NCBI GenBank assembly: GCA_002779555.1
Contig: PEWI01000242.1
Coordinates: forward strand, 1 to 6,778
Reading direction: 5' to 3'
DNA length: 6,778 nt
Source: Candidatus Bathyarchaeota archaeon CG07_land_8_20_14_0_80_47_9
GTDB lineage: Archaea > Thermoproteota > Bathyarchaeia > Bathyarchaeales > Bathycorpusculaceae
The notes under the pieces are model-generated. The model made no database searches. It was not told the origin of the DNA and saw only the letters and a program-made list of their open reading frames with translations. How positions within the stretch are numbered: the first letter of the stretch is position 1; the number at the start of each line of letters is the position of its first letter. Positions 1-5,705 of this stretch are shown piece after piece. The translations under genes and the position numbers were made by a program.

Positions 1-2
1 GC

Positions 3-1487
3 GGCGGAAAGACCTTTTTCTCTTATGGCAGGGTCTATCATAAGGCGCCTACGAGGCGGCTTTTCGGGCGGGTTCACATCGATGTGAACAACACCTTCAT
101 CTACACTGCATGCGGTTTGGAAGGACTGATTGAAGTTTCAAGGACGTGTAGGGTTCCTCTTCAGCGGGCTGCAAGAGCTTCTATCGGAAGCATAATGTCC
201 TCTCTGCAGCTTTACACTGCTTGGAAGGAAGGCATTCTCATTCCTTGGAAGAAAACTGAGCCTGAATCTTTCAAGTCCGGTTGGGAGTTGCTTGTGGCTG
301 ACCGTGGTGGGTTCATCTTTGAGCCGAAGTTGGGTTTTCACACGGATGTTGTTGAAGTTGATTTTGCTTCCATGTTTCCAATGCTGATGTTGACGCGGAA
401 CATTTCGGCTGAAACCGTGCTTTGCAAGTGCTGTCCAGACTCGAAGCTGAGGGTGCCTGAGCTTGGGTACAACATTTGCGAGAAGAGGAAGGGGATTGTG
501 CCTAAGACTTTGGATCTGCTTCTGAGGAAGCGTTCAAAGTACAAGAGCTTGATGAAGGAAGTTGAGGATAAGAAGCTGAAGCACGCTTACAACATGCGGC
601 AGGCAGTTCTCAAGTGGATTCTAGTCACATGTTTCGGTTATCTGGGTTACAGAAACGCGCGTTTCGGAAAGGTTGACGCCCACATCGCCGTGTGCGCTTT
701 CGCACGCGACGGATTACTGAAAACAGCAGCAATGGCGGAGCAGCATGGTTTCGAAGTTATCCACGGAATTGTGGATTCTTTGTGGCTGAAGAAGCAGGGG
801 GTTTCTCCTAGAGAAGTTGCCGATTTCTGCCGCGAAGTTTCAAGTGCTGTTGGCGTTCAGTTGAGCGTTGAGGGCAAGTATCGCTGGATTGTTTTTCTTC
901 CGTCAAAGGTATTAGAAGGTGTTCCAGTTCTGAACAGGTACTATGGCGTTTTTGAAAATGGCGAGGTCAAAATGCGCGGCATCGAGGCCAGACGTGGAGA
1001 CACGCCCCGTTTCTTGTATAAGGCTCAGATGGAAATGATTAAGAAGCTTGCAGAAGCCAACAGCTTAGAGAGTTTCAAGGCTAAAATTGCCGAAGCTTTG
1101 CATGTTTTAGGAGACTATGCTGACGAGTTGATTGACGGGCACGTTGATGTGGAGGAGCTTTTGGTTACCAAGAGACTGTCAAAGGCCCCTTCAGGCTACA
1201 ATCATGACGTTTTCCAGGCTGTTGCGGCGAAGCAGTTGGAAAAGGCTGGTTTCGAAGTGCATGCTGGACAGACGGTTCAATACTTGATTGTCAACGCCGG
1301 CTCCAGACGGGCCAATGGCAGGGTTGTTGCAGCTCAACTGCTGAAGCCTAGCACACGCTATGATGCGAAGGAGTATCTGCAGTTGCTGATTTCTGCTGGC
1401 GAGACATTGCTGGGAGTGTTTGGATACACCAAAAGCATGATTGAAGCCGAGACATTATATCATGAAAAGCAAGTCCTGCTTTCATAA
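3..1487 (+). CDS. polB2: Family B DNA polymerase, PolB2-like, C-terminal part (5' partial)
   Basis: This is a template-directed DNA polymerase of family B, probably the divergent archaeal PolB2 type linked to damage tolerance rather than bulk replication. The frame is open from base 3, so the true start lies to the left; the in-frame GTG at 84 is internal, inside a GRVHID-like stretch that family B polymerases share. The exonuclease III motif (YxxxD) is not visible at its expected place before motif A. Motif A is DFASMFP with its Asp at 360-362. Motif B keeps its Lys (612-614) and the FGYLGY end but has VT in place of the usual NS. Motif C is HGIVDS (762-779) instead of YGDTDS. The Asp that binds metal in other B polymerases, the second of DTD, is kept at 774-776. 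A palm/thumb continuation follows (NRYYG, RGIEARRGD, then VTKRLSK). The C-terminus has no cysteine cluster like that of eukaryotic replicative polymerases. The PolB2 assignment rests on recalled family motifs; family B itself is nearly certain. Confidence 0.88.
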   Translation, partial: GGKTFFSYGRVYHKAPTRRLFGRVHIDVNNTFIYTACGLEGLIEVSRTCRVPLQRAARASIGSIMSSLQLYTAWKEGILIPWKKTEPESFKSGWELLVADRGGFIFEPKLGFHTDVVEVDFASMFPMLMLTRNISAETVLCKCCPDSKLRVPELGYNICEKRKGIVPKTLDLLLRKRSKYKSLMKEVEDKKLKHAYNMRQAVLKWILVTCFGYLGYRNARFGKVDAHIAVCAFARDGLLKTAAMAEQHGFEVIHGIVDSLWLKKQGVSPREVADFCREVSSAVGVQLSVEGKYRWIVFLPSKVLEGVPVLNRYYGVFENGEVKMRGIEARRGDTPRFLYKAQMEMIKKLAEANSLESFKAKIAEALHVLGDYADELIDGHVDVEELLVTKRLSKAPSGYNHDVFQAVAAKQLEKAGFEVHAGQTVQYLIVNAGSRRANGRVVAAQLLKPSTRYDAKEYLQLLISAGETLLGVFGYTKSMIEAETLYHEKQVLLS

Positions 1488-1507
1488 AAAGCGCAAAATG
1501 GACGAAA

Positions 1508-1579
1508 GTGATTGTTCACGTTGCTTACTTGGCGATCGCGCTTCCTGTGGTGGTTTGGGCGTGTAAAAAGAAGGGCTAG
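1508..1579 (+). CDS. Possible tiny single-pass membrane peptide (23 aa), doubtful
   Basis: A GTG-initiated frame encodes about 23 residues: a hydrophobic run (IVHVAYLAIALPVVVWA) followed by a basic CKKKG tail and TAG. The layout resembles one membrane helix with a stop-transfer end. The frame is open back to 1466, overlapping the end of the polymerase gene in another frame, but no ATG lies there and no Shine-Dalgarno site precedes the GTG. It could equally be chance coding in intergenic DNA or a decayed gene remnant. I recognise no family. Confidence 0.15.
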   Translation: MIVHVAYLAIALPVVVWACKKKG

Positions 1580-1617
1580 GTTACGAACATCCGTTAGTCT
1601 TATCTAAGTGCTGTGTC

Positions 1618-1625
1618 ATTTTATC
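1618..1625 (+). promoter_or_regulatory. Possible archaeal box A (TATA) for the ABC exporter operon
   Basis: The AT-rich octamer ATTTTATC lies about 28 bases before the ATG at 1653, the right distance for a leaderless or very short-leader archaeal transcript. A second candidate, CTTATCTA at 1599-1606, would leave a leader long enough to include the weak GGTG at 1643-1646. Neither matches the consensus well and there is no clear BRE, so this is tentative. Confidence 0.25.
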
Positions 1626-1652
1626 TGGTTCAGAATTAAATCGGTGCAGCAG

Positions 1653-2615
1653 ATGCCACCAATCATCCAGATTCAAAACCTCACAAAGAAATTCGGCAAC
1701 CTTGCCGCAGTAGACCACTTGGACCTAGAAATCGAAGAGGGAGAAATCTTCGGACTTCTCGGGCCTAACGGCGCGGGAAAAACGACTGCGATTCTGATGC
1801 TTGCAACAGTCATCAAACCGACTGAAGGCACAGCCTTGGTCGGCGGGTTCGACATAAGAAAAAGCCCTGACAAGGTGAGGGGTCTTTTGGGCATTGCTTT
1901 TCAGGAGCCTAAAATGCTGTGGGTTGCCACCCCTTGGGACGTGGTGAACTGGCACGCCAAGGTATGCGGGCTGTCGACCGAAGAGCGGAAGCGAAGGGTC
2001 AAGCAGGTTTTGGAAACTGTGGACATGTGGGAACCTCGGCACAAGAACGTTCATGCACTTTCAGGCGGTATGCGCAAGAGGGTCGAGATGGCTAAGGTCT
2101 TGATCCAGAGGCCGAAGATTGCCATAGTTGACGAACCAACGACTCAGATTGACGTAGTTGGCAAGCACAAGATATGGAACATGCTGCTGGAACTTCGCGA
2201 TGAAGGAAGCACTATCATTCTGGCCACTAACGAGCTTTATGAGGCAGACCGGCTTTCAGATCGTGTCGGCATCATGCACAGAGGCAAGCTGCTTGTGTGC
2301 GACACGCCTAAAACGCTTAAAGACAGCATTCTTGGCGGCGACATCATCGACATCCAGCTTGAAAAAGACGCGTCACCTACGATCGTTGAGGAACTCAAAA
2401 GTTTCAAGGAAGTTGTGGACATTATGCAGGTTAAGCCCACGAACCTCCGGCTTTACTTGAACCGTGTTGAAGAGGTTGTTCCGCAAATAATGAACCTACT
2501 TATGAAGAAGAATGTGCCGGTCAACTCGATACGGATGAGCGAGCCGAGCCTTGACGACGTCTTTGCGCATTACACTGGCTTGACGATTGAGGAAGCACAG
2601 AAGGATGAGGGGTGA
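1653..2615 (+). CDS. ABC-2 type exporter ATP-binding protein (DrrA-like)
   Basis: This is the cytoplasmic ATPase that powers the exporter formed with the two permeases just downstream; the substrate cannot be read from sequence. In the 320-residue protein the Walker A is GPNGAGKTT (37-45), the Q-loop is FQEP (83-86), the signature is LSGGM (136-140), and the Walker B is IAIVDEP with catalytic Glu161. The D-loop Asp is kept (Asp167). The H-loop histidine is replaced by Asn193 (ILATNELYEAD), where DrrA relatives usually have TTH. The C-terminal 85 or so residues form the accessory domain common after DrrA-type ATPases and include the typical EPSLDDVF motif. I chose the ATG at 1653 because the ABC fold starts at once (IIQIQNLTKKFG) and a weak GGTG lies six bases upstream. 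The GTG at 1608 would add 15 unrelated residues. The next gene begins a few bases after the stop. Confidence 0.93.
   Translation: MPPIIQIQNLTKKFGNLAAVDHLDLEIEEGEIFGLLGPNGAGKTTAILMLATVIKPTEGTALVGGFDIRKSPDKVRGLLGIAFQEPKMLWVATPWDVVNWHAKVCGLSTEERKRRVKQVLETVDMWEPRHKNVHALSGGMRKRVEMAKVLIQRPKIAIVDEPTTQIDVVGKHKIWNMLLELRDEGSTIILATNELYEADRLSDRVGIMHRGKLLVCDTPKTLKDSILGGDIIDIQLEKDASPTIVEELKSFKEVVDIMQVKPTNLRLYLNRVEEVVPQIMNLLMKKNVPVNSIRMSEPSLDDVFAHYTGLTIEEAQKDEG
2608..2615 (+). promoter_or_regulatory. Shine-Dalgarno site for first permease
   Basis: AGGGGTGA overlaps the stop codon of the ATPase gene and matches the GGTGA core expected to pair with archaeal 16S rRNA. It lies 7 bases before the ACG at 2623 and 3 bases before the GTG at 2619. 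The 7-base spacing suits the ACG, and the GTG frame closes after nine codons. Confidence 0.55.
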
Positions 2616-2622
2616 GCCGTGA

Positions 2623-3390
2623 ACGAACAAGCTCTTCCTAGTTATTGAGCGAGACATCCGCCTCTTCTTCCAGTACAAGTTCCTGATCATAATGCGAGCC
2701 ATCTGGTTTGTCTCACAGATAGCCCTGTTTGGACTCATCGCCTCACGCATGATGAGCATACCTAACTATTTCCAATACTACGTGGCTGGGCTTTCAGTGA
2801 TGACGCTCTACTCAGCAGCCATATTCATCGGATTCGACATCTACGAAGAAGCGGAGCACGGTGTTTTTGAATACCTGCTGAGTCTGCCCGTTTCCAGAAA
2901 ACAGCTGGTGCTGGGACGATCAATCGGCGGAGGTCTCAGGGCGTTCATATACGTAGGACCGTTAATCGCCTTGTCATTGTACGTTATCGGCGCCACCAAC
3001 CCACTCAGCTTCCTCGTTGCGCTGTTCGCGCTATTCCTGTTCTCTTTCGGCGTGTCCGGCATGAGCATCACCATAGCCGTCATAATAAAATCTAGTGACC
3101 GCTTCGACATATTGATGGGAGTGCTGGACGCTCTGATAGTTCGTCTAAGCACGGCAATGTATCCTTTGGCCGTTGTTCAAGCTGCTAACCCGCTTTACGG
3201 CGGGCTCGCAAGCTTCAATCCCGTCACGTACGCGGCGGACTTGTTCCGCTGGGGCACGGGCATAGAGGCCATAATAACTCTGAGCAATCCTCTGTGGCCG
3301 CTTCTCGGAATAATCGCGTTTTTCGCGTTCTTCACTTTCTTCGGCGTCATAATCTATGACAGACGCATCGAGGGAGGAGGCTGGCAGTAG
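2623..3390 (+). CDS. ABC-2 type exporter permease, first subunit (apparent ACG start)
   Basis: This is a membrane subunit of an ABC-2 exporter and partner of the ATPase upstream. About 255 residues give six predicted helices, near 20-41, 52-72, 106-123, 127-155, 165-186 and 224-245. The loop after helix 2 has the family pattern EYLLSLPVSRKQLVLGR, and FNPVTYAADLFRW precedes the last helix. The first ATG (2692) would give 232 residues and cut off the amphipathic N-terminus LVIERDIRLFFQYK. That segment matches HIIEYDVRNFFRYK in the next gene. In this frame no ATG, GTG or TTG lies between the stop at 2620-2622 and 2692. The ACG at 2623 follows an SD by 7 bases and aligns exactly with the initiator of the second permease, so I place the start there. 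A sequence error or an ATG-to-ACG change is the main alternative. Function is secure; the start is not. Confidence 0.85.
   Translation, partial: TNKLFLVIERDIRLFFQYKFLIIMRAIWFVSQIALFGLIASRMMSIPNYFQYYVAGLSVMTLYSAAIFIGFDIYEEAEHGVFEYLLSLPVSRKQLVLGRSIGGGLRAFIYVGPLIALSLYVIGATNPLSFLVALFALFLFSFGVSGMSITIAVIIKSSDRFDILMGVLDALIVRLSTAMYPLAVVQAANPLYGGLASFNPVTYAADLFRWGTGIEAIITLSNPLWPLLGIIAFFAFFTFFGVIIYDRRIEGGGWQ
3373..3380 (+). promoter_or_regulatory. Shine-Dalgarno site for second permease
   Basis: GGAGGAGG inside the end of the first permease gene lies 9 bases before the GTG at 3390. It supports that GTG as the start even though it overlaps the preceding TAG by one base. Confidence 0.6.
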
Positions 3391-4175
3391 TGAGCGCCAT
3401 CTTGCACATCATCGAATACGACGTTAGGAACTTCTTCCGCTACAAATGGTGGCTTGTAGGCTTGATCAGCATGAACTTAGCTGACCTTTTCATAATGGCT
3501 ATCGTCTACAATCAGATGTTAAGCTCTGACGTGATGAAGGAAATCGGCAGTTACTTCAACTTCTTCGCACCTGGACTTGCTGTTACAGGGTTGTTTGCCT
3601 CAGCGTTTATGATTGGCCGTGAAGTAAACATGGAACGCCGAAGGGAAGTGCACCATTACATGTTGAGTCTGCCGATGACGAGGATGGAGCTTGCGATTGG
3701 ACGCGTGCTTTCAGGGGGGATGCGAGGTATGATTTACATGTCGCCCCTGTTGCTAACGTGCTTCATCTTCCTCAGATTCCCCACAATCTGGCAGCTCTTA
3801 GTTATCTTGGCTGTCCTGTTTCTGTTGGCCATGGGCATTTCAGGCCTAAGCATAGCCATCGCAGTTTCCACGTCAAGCCTTGAGAAATTCATAACGGCAA
3901 GAGGTTTGGTCTACTACACTCTCTTCTTCTGCAGCAGCGTGTTCTACCCACTTTCCTTGATTGAAGGGCTAGGAAAAGACGGCAAGTTTCCCATGGTGCT
4001 GGTCACGCTGGCCGAAGTTAATCCCTTAAGCGGCGCTTCTGACATGATTAGGTCTTTCCTGCTTGTTGGATACCCGCCGTTCTCATATGCTTCAATTCTA
4101 AACGTCGTGGTTTTCTCGGCTGTCTTCACTTTCAGCGCGGCTTTTGCATACATCAAGATAATTGAACGCAAATGA
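3390..4175 (+). CDS. ABC-2 type exporter permease, second subunit
   Basis: This is the second membrane subunit of the exporter, probably paired with the first permease as a heterodimer bound to two ATPase copies. The 261-residue protein opens with an amphipathic cytoplasmic segment (IIEYDVRNFFRYK). Six helices follow at roughly 20-40, 58-77, 110-129, 133-157, 172-190 and 234-256. The family loop HHYMLSLPMTRMELAIGR is at about 88-105, and NPLSGASDMIR at about 211-221 matches the C-terminal NPxTY-type motif. It resembles the first permease along its whole length, which suggests an old duplication. The GTG start overlaps the upstream TAG by one base (TAGTG), so translation is likely coupled. The gene ends the operon, and the next gene follows a 111-base gap with its own signals. 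The substrate is unknown. Confidence 0.9.
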   Translation: MSAILHIIEYDVRNFFRYKWWLVGLISMNLADLFIMAIVYNQMLSSDVMKEIGSYFNFFAPGLAVTGLFASAFMIGREVNMERRREVHHYMLSLPMTRMELAIGRVLSGGMRGMIYMSPLLLTCFIFLRFPTIWQLLVILAVLFLLAMGISGLSIAIAVSTSSLEKFITARGLVYYTLFFCSSVFYPLSLIEGLGKDGKFPMVLVTLAEVNPLSGASDMIRSFLLVGYPPFSYASILNVVVFSAVFTFSAAFAYIKIIERK

Positions 4176-4183
4176 GCCATATA

Positions 4184-4194
4184 GAACAATGTTC
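4184..4194 (+). repeat. 11-bp inverted repeat (GAACA-A-TGTTC)
   Basis: A perfect palindrome with 5-bp arms and one central base lies just after the exporter operon and about 24 bases before the box A candidate of the next gene. Its position would suit a repressor or activator site. The arms are short, chance is possible, and no T-run follows, so a terminator is less likely. Confidence 0.3.
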
Positions 4195-4217
4195 CATTGG
4201 TTGCTTACATGGTTAAG

Positions 4218-4223
4218 TTTATG
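4218..4223 (+). promoter_or_regulatory. Possible box A for the acyl-CoA synthetase gene
   Basis: TTTATG, preceded by GGTTAAG, lies 69 bases before the ATG at 4287. Transcription starting about 26 bases downstream would give a leader of roughly 40 bases that contains the SD at 4271-4278. This is the most TATA-like element in the gap. Confidence 0.35.
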
Positions 4224-4270
4224 AACGTGAACCGCCTTATGTTTGTCTTTCACCTCCGGTTGGCTCCTTT

Positions 4271-4278
4271 GAGGGTTG
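4271..4278 (+). promoter_or_regulatory. Shine-Dalgarno-like site for the acyl-CoA synthetase gene
   Basis: GAGGGTTG lies 8 bases before the ATG at 4287 and partly matches GAGGTGA. The leader also has TCACCTCC at 4250-4257, identical to the 3' end of archaeal 16S rRNA. Its CCTC could pair with the GAGG of this SD in a weak hairpin. Confidence 0.4.
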
Positions 4279-4286
4279 AAAACTGA

Positions 4287-5645
4287 ATGGACGAGGTAAA
4301 ATCCATCTTTGAGCCCCGAAAGGTCGTCCTGATAGGCTCAAGTAAGATGCGAGAAAAAGTCGGCATGACCTCTCCGCAACTGTTCCACAGCGTTGCGTAC
4401 AACATGAAGAAGTTCTTCAAGGGCAAGACAGTGGTTTTGGATACACACCGCAACAAAGGCTACACAGACTTAGGCCAGATTTCAGCTACGCCCGACCTTG
4501 CAGTCATTATGCTTCCGCCGAAAGAGTCAATACCGATTTCAGAAACATGTGCAAAAATAGGCGTGAAAGCGCTAGTGATGATTACCGGCGGCTACAAGGA
4601 TGAACAGCGAAGAAAATTGCTCAAGCTGAAAGAAGAGTACGGGATCAGAATCCTGGGACCCAACACTATCATGGGCGTCATAAACACGGCTAACGGTCTG
4701 AACACCTCGTTTGAAAGGAACACTATGCCGAAAAGAGGACGCATCGCGGTAATATCTCAAAGTGGCGGTGTCGGCGCTTGCATGCTCGATTGGGCATGCT
4801 TCTACAAGATAGGAATTAGCAAGTTCGCGTTTGTGGGCGACAAGATAGACGTGAGCGATGTGGAGTTGCTGCAGTACCTAGGAAAGGACAAGGACACGAA
4901 AGTCATATGCCTTTACATGGAAGGAGTGAAAAACGGAAGAGAATTCATCGAAGAGGCAAGAAGAATCGTTGAGAAGAAACCGATACTTGTCTTGAAAGGC
5001 GGAATAACAACCGAGGCAGCGCAGAGAGCCAGATCTCACACAGCGTCGATTGCTGGGTCAGACGAAGTTTTCGACGCAGCATTCAAGAAAGCCGGTATGA
5101 TAAGAGTGGGTAACATTGAGGAGCTGATGGACACTGCCGTAGCTCTTTCGAAACAGCCTCCGATGCGCGGCGACAATGTGGCGATTGTGAGCAATGTTGG
5201 CGGTCCCGCTATTTTAGCGGCTGATGCCGTTGCAAAGAACGGTTTGAAACTTGCAGCCTTAGCCGAGAAGACTAAAAGCAAGATTGAAAGGTTGTATCAA
5301 GGGGTTGACGCTAGTAATCCGATTGACATGATAGCTGATGCTAAGGGCGAAAGATATTCGAAAGTGTTGGAGCTTGTTCTTGCAGACAAGAATGTGGACG
5401 GAGTCTTGGTCATAAACATGCTCAAGTCCACGTTCTTTGAACCGAAAGACGGCAGGGTAATTCCGAAGATAGCTTCCAAGCATCCTGACAAGCCGATAGT
5501 TGATGTGCCCGCAGGCGGAGAAGACTTCTCAAAAGTGTACAGCGTTCTTGGGAACACGAGTATTCCATTGTATAATCTGCCTGAAAAGGCTGTTAAAGCC
5601 CTGAAAGTTCTGAGAACTTACGGCAAGATCCTCGGAAAGCATTAA
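4287..5645 (+). CDS. NDP-forming acyl-CoA synthetase, alpha-type subunit
   Basis: By family, this is the CoA-binding and phosphohistidine subunit of an ADP-forming acetyl/acyl-CoA synthetase. Such enzymes convert acyl-CoA, ADP and phosphate to acid, CoA and ATP in archaeal energy metabolism. The 452 residues are close to the usual length of stand-alone alpha subunits. The order is a Rossmann CoA-binding domain (about 5-125, VVLIGSS, then ILGPNTIMGVINT), a succinyl-CoA ligase-like domain (about 150-285, ISQSGGVGACMLDWA), and a third ligase-CoA-like domain (about 295-445, AIVSNVGGPAILAADA). The motif RSHTASIAGSDE places the phosphorylated histidine at His251. Glu212 in YMEG fits the second conserved catalytic residue. 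The CoA-binding domain looks divergent: it is expanded after the first glycines and lacks the usual VNP turn. No ATP-grasp beta subunit is in the window, so a partner must be encoded elsewhere or the protein acts differently. The exact acyl substrate cannot be told. Confidence 0.87.
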   Translation: MDEVKSIFEPRKVVLIGSSKMREKVGMTSPQLFHSVAYNMKKFFKGKTVVLDTHRNKGYTDLGQISATPDLAVIMLPPKESIPISETCAKIGVKALVMITGGYKDEQRRKLLKLKEEYGIRILGPNTIMGVINTANGLNTSFERNTMPKRGRIAVISQSGGVGACMLDWACFYKIGISKFAFVGDKIDVSDVELLQYLGKDKDTKVICLYMEGVKNGREFIEEARRIVEKKPILVLKGGITTEAAQRARSHTASIAGSDEVFDAAFKKAGMIRVGNIEELMDTAVALSKQPPMRGDNVAIVSNVGGPAILAADAVAKNGLKLAALAEKTKSKIERLYQGVDASNPIDMIADAKGERYSKVLELVLADKNVDGVLVINMLKSTFFEPKDGRVIPKIASKHPDKPIVDVPAGGEDFSKVYSVLGNTSIPLYNLPEKAVKALKVLRTYGKILGKH

Positions 5646-5653
5646 CTATATTT
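5646..5653 (+). promoter_or_regulatory. Possible box A for the kinase-like gene
   Basis: CTATATTT directly follows the stop codon of the acyl-CoA synthetase gene, 60 bases before the TTG at 5706. Initiation about 26 bases downstream would leave a leader of some 30 bases that holds the SD at 5696-5701. Confidence 0.35.
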
Positions 5654-5695
5654 CGACCGTTCAATGATTCTATTTGTGGTTGTTATCGTCGTTTA

Positions 5696-5701
5696 AGGTG
5701 A
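5696..5701 (+). promoter_or_regulatory. Shine-Dalgarno site that fixes a TTG start
   Basis: AGGTGA, a strong match to the archaeal anti-SD, lies four bases before the TTG at 5706. An in-frame TAA at 5694-5696 rules out any earlier start, and the next candidate is a GTG at 5739 without an SD. This supports the TTG. Confidence 0.65.
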
Positions 5702-5705
5702 AAGT

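Noticed and set aside
84..86. GTG at 84 as start of the polymerase
   Set aside because: The frame is open to the left edge and the preceding residues (SYGRVYHKAP, LFGRVHID) fit the family, so this codon is an internal valine.
1532..1539. GCGATCGC palindrome and AAGCGC/GCGCTT pair (1489-1494, 1538-1543)
   Set aside because: Short and widely spaced, with no T-run after them; not enough to call a terminator or operator.
1462..1564. 34-residue frame with several Cys (MKSKSCFHKKRK...)
   Set aside because: It overlaps the polymerase end, has no SD, and its cysteines form no convincing zinc-binding pattern.
1608..1652. Upstream GTG as start of the ABC ATPase
   Set aside because: It adds 15 residues unlike any ABC N-terminus and has no SD; the ATG at 1653 starts right at the ABC fold.
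1725..2054. 109-residue antisense frame within the ABC ATPase
   Set aside because: Shadow of a strongly conserved gene on the + strand; no recognisable domain.
2158..2460. 100-residue + strand frame inside the ABC ATPase
   Set aside because: Out-of-frame shadow; the ATPase frame there carries the D-loop, H-loop and accessory domain.
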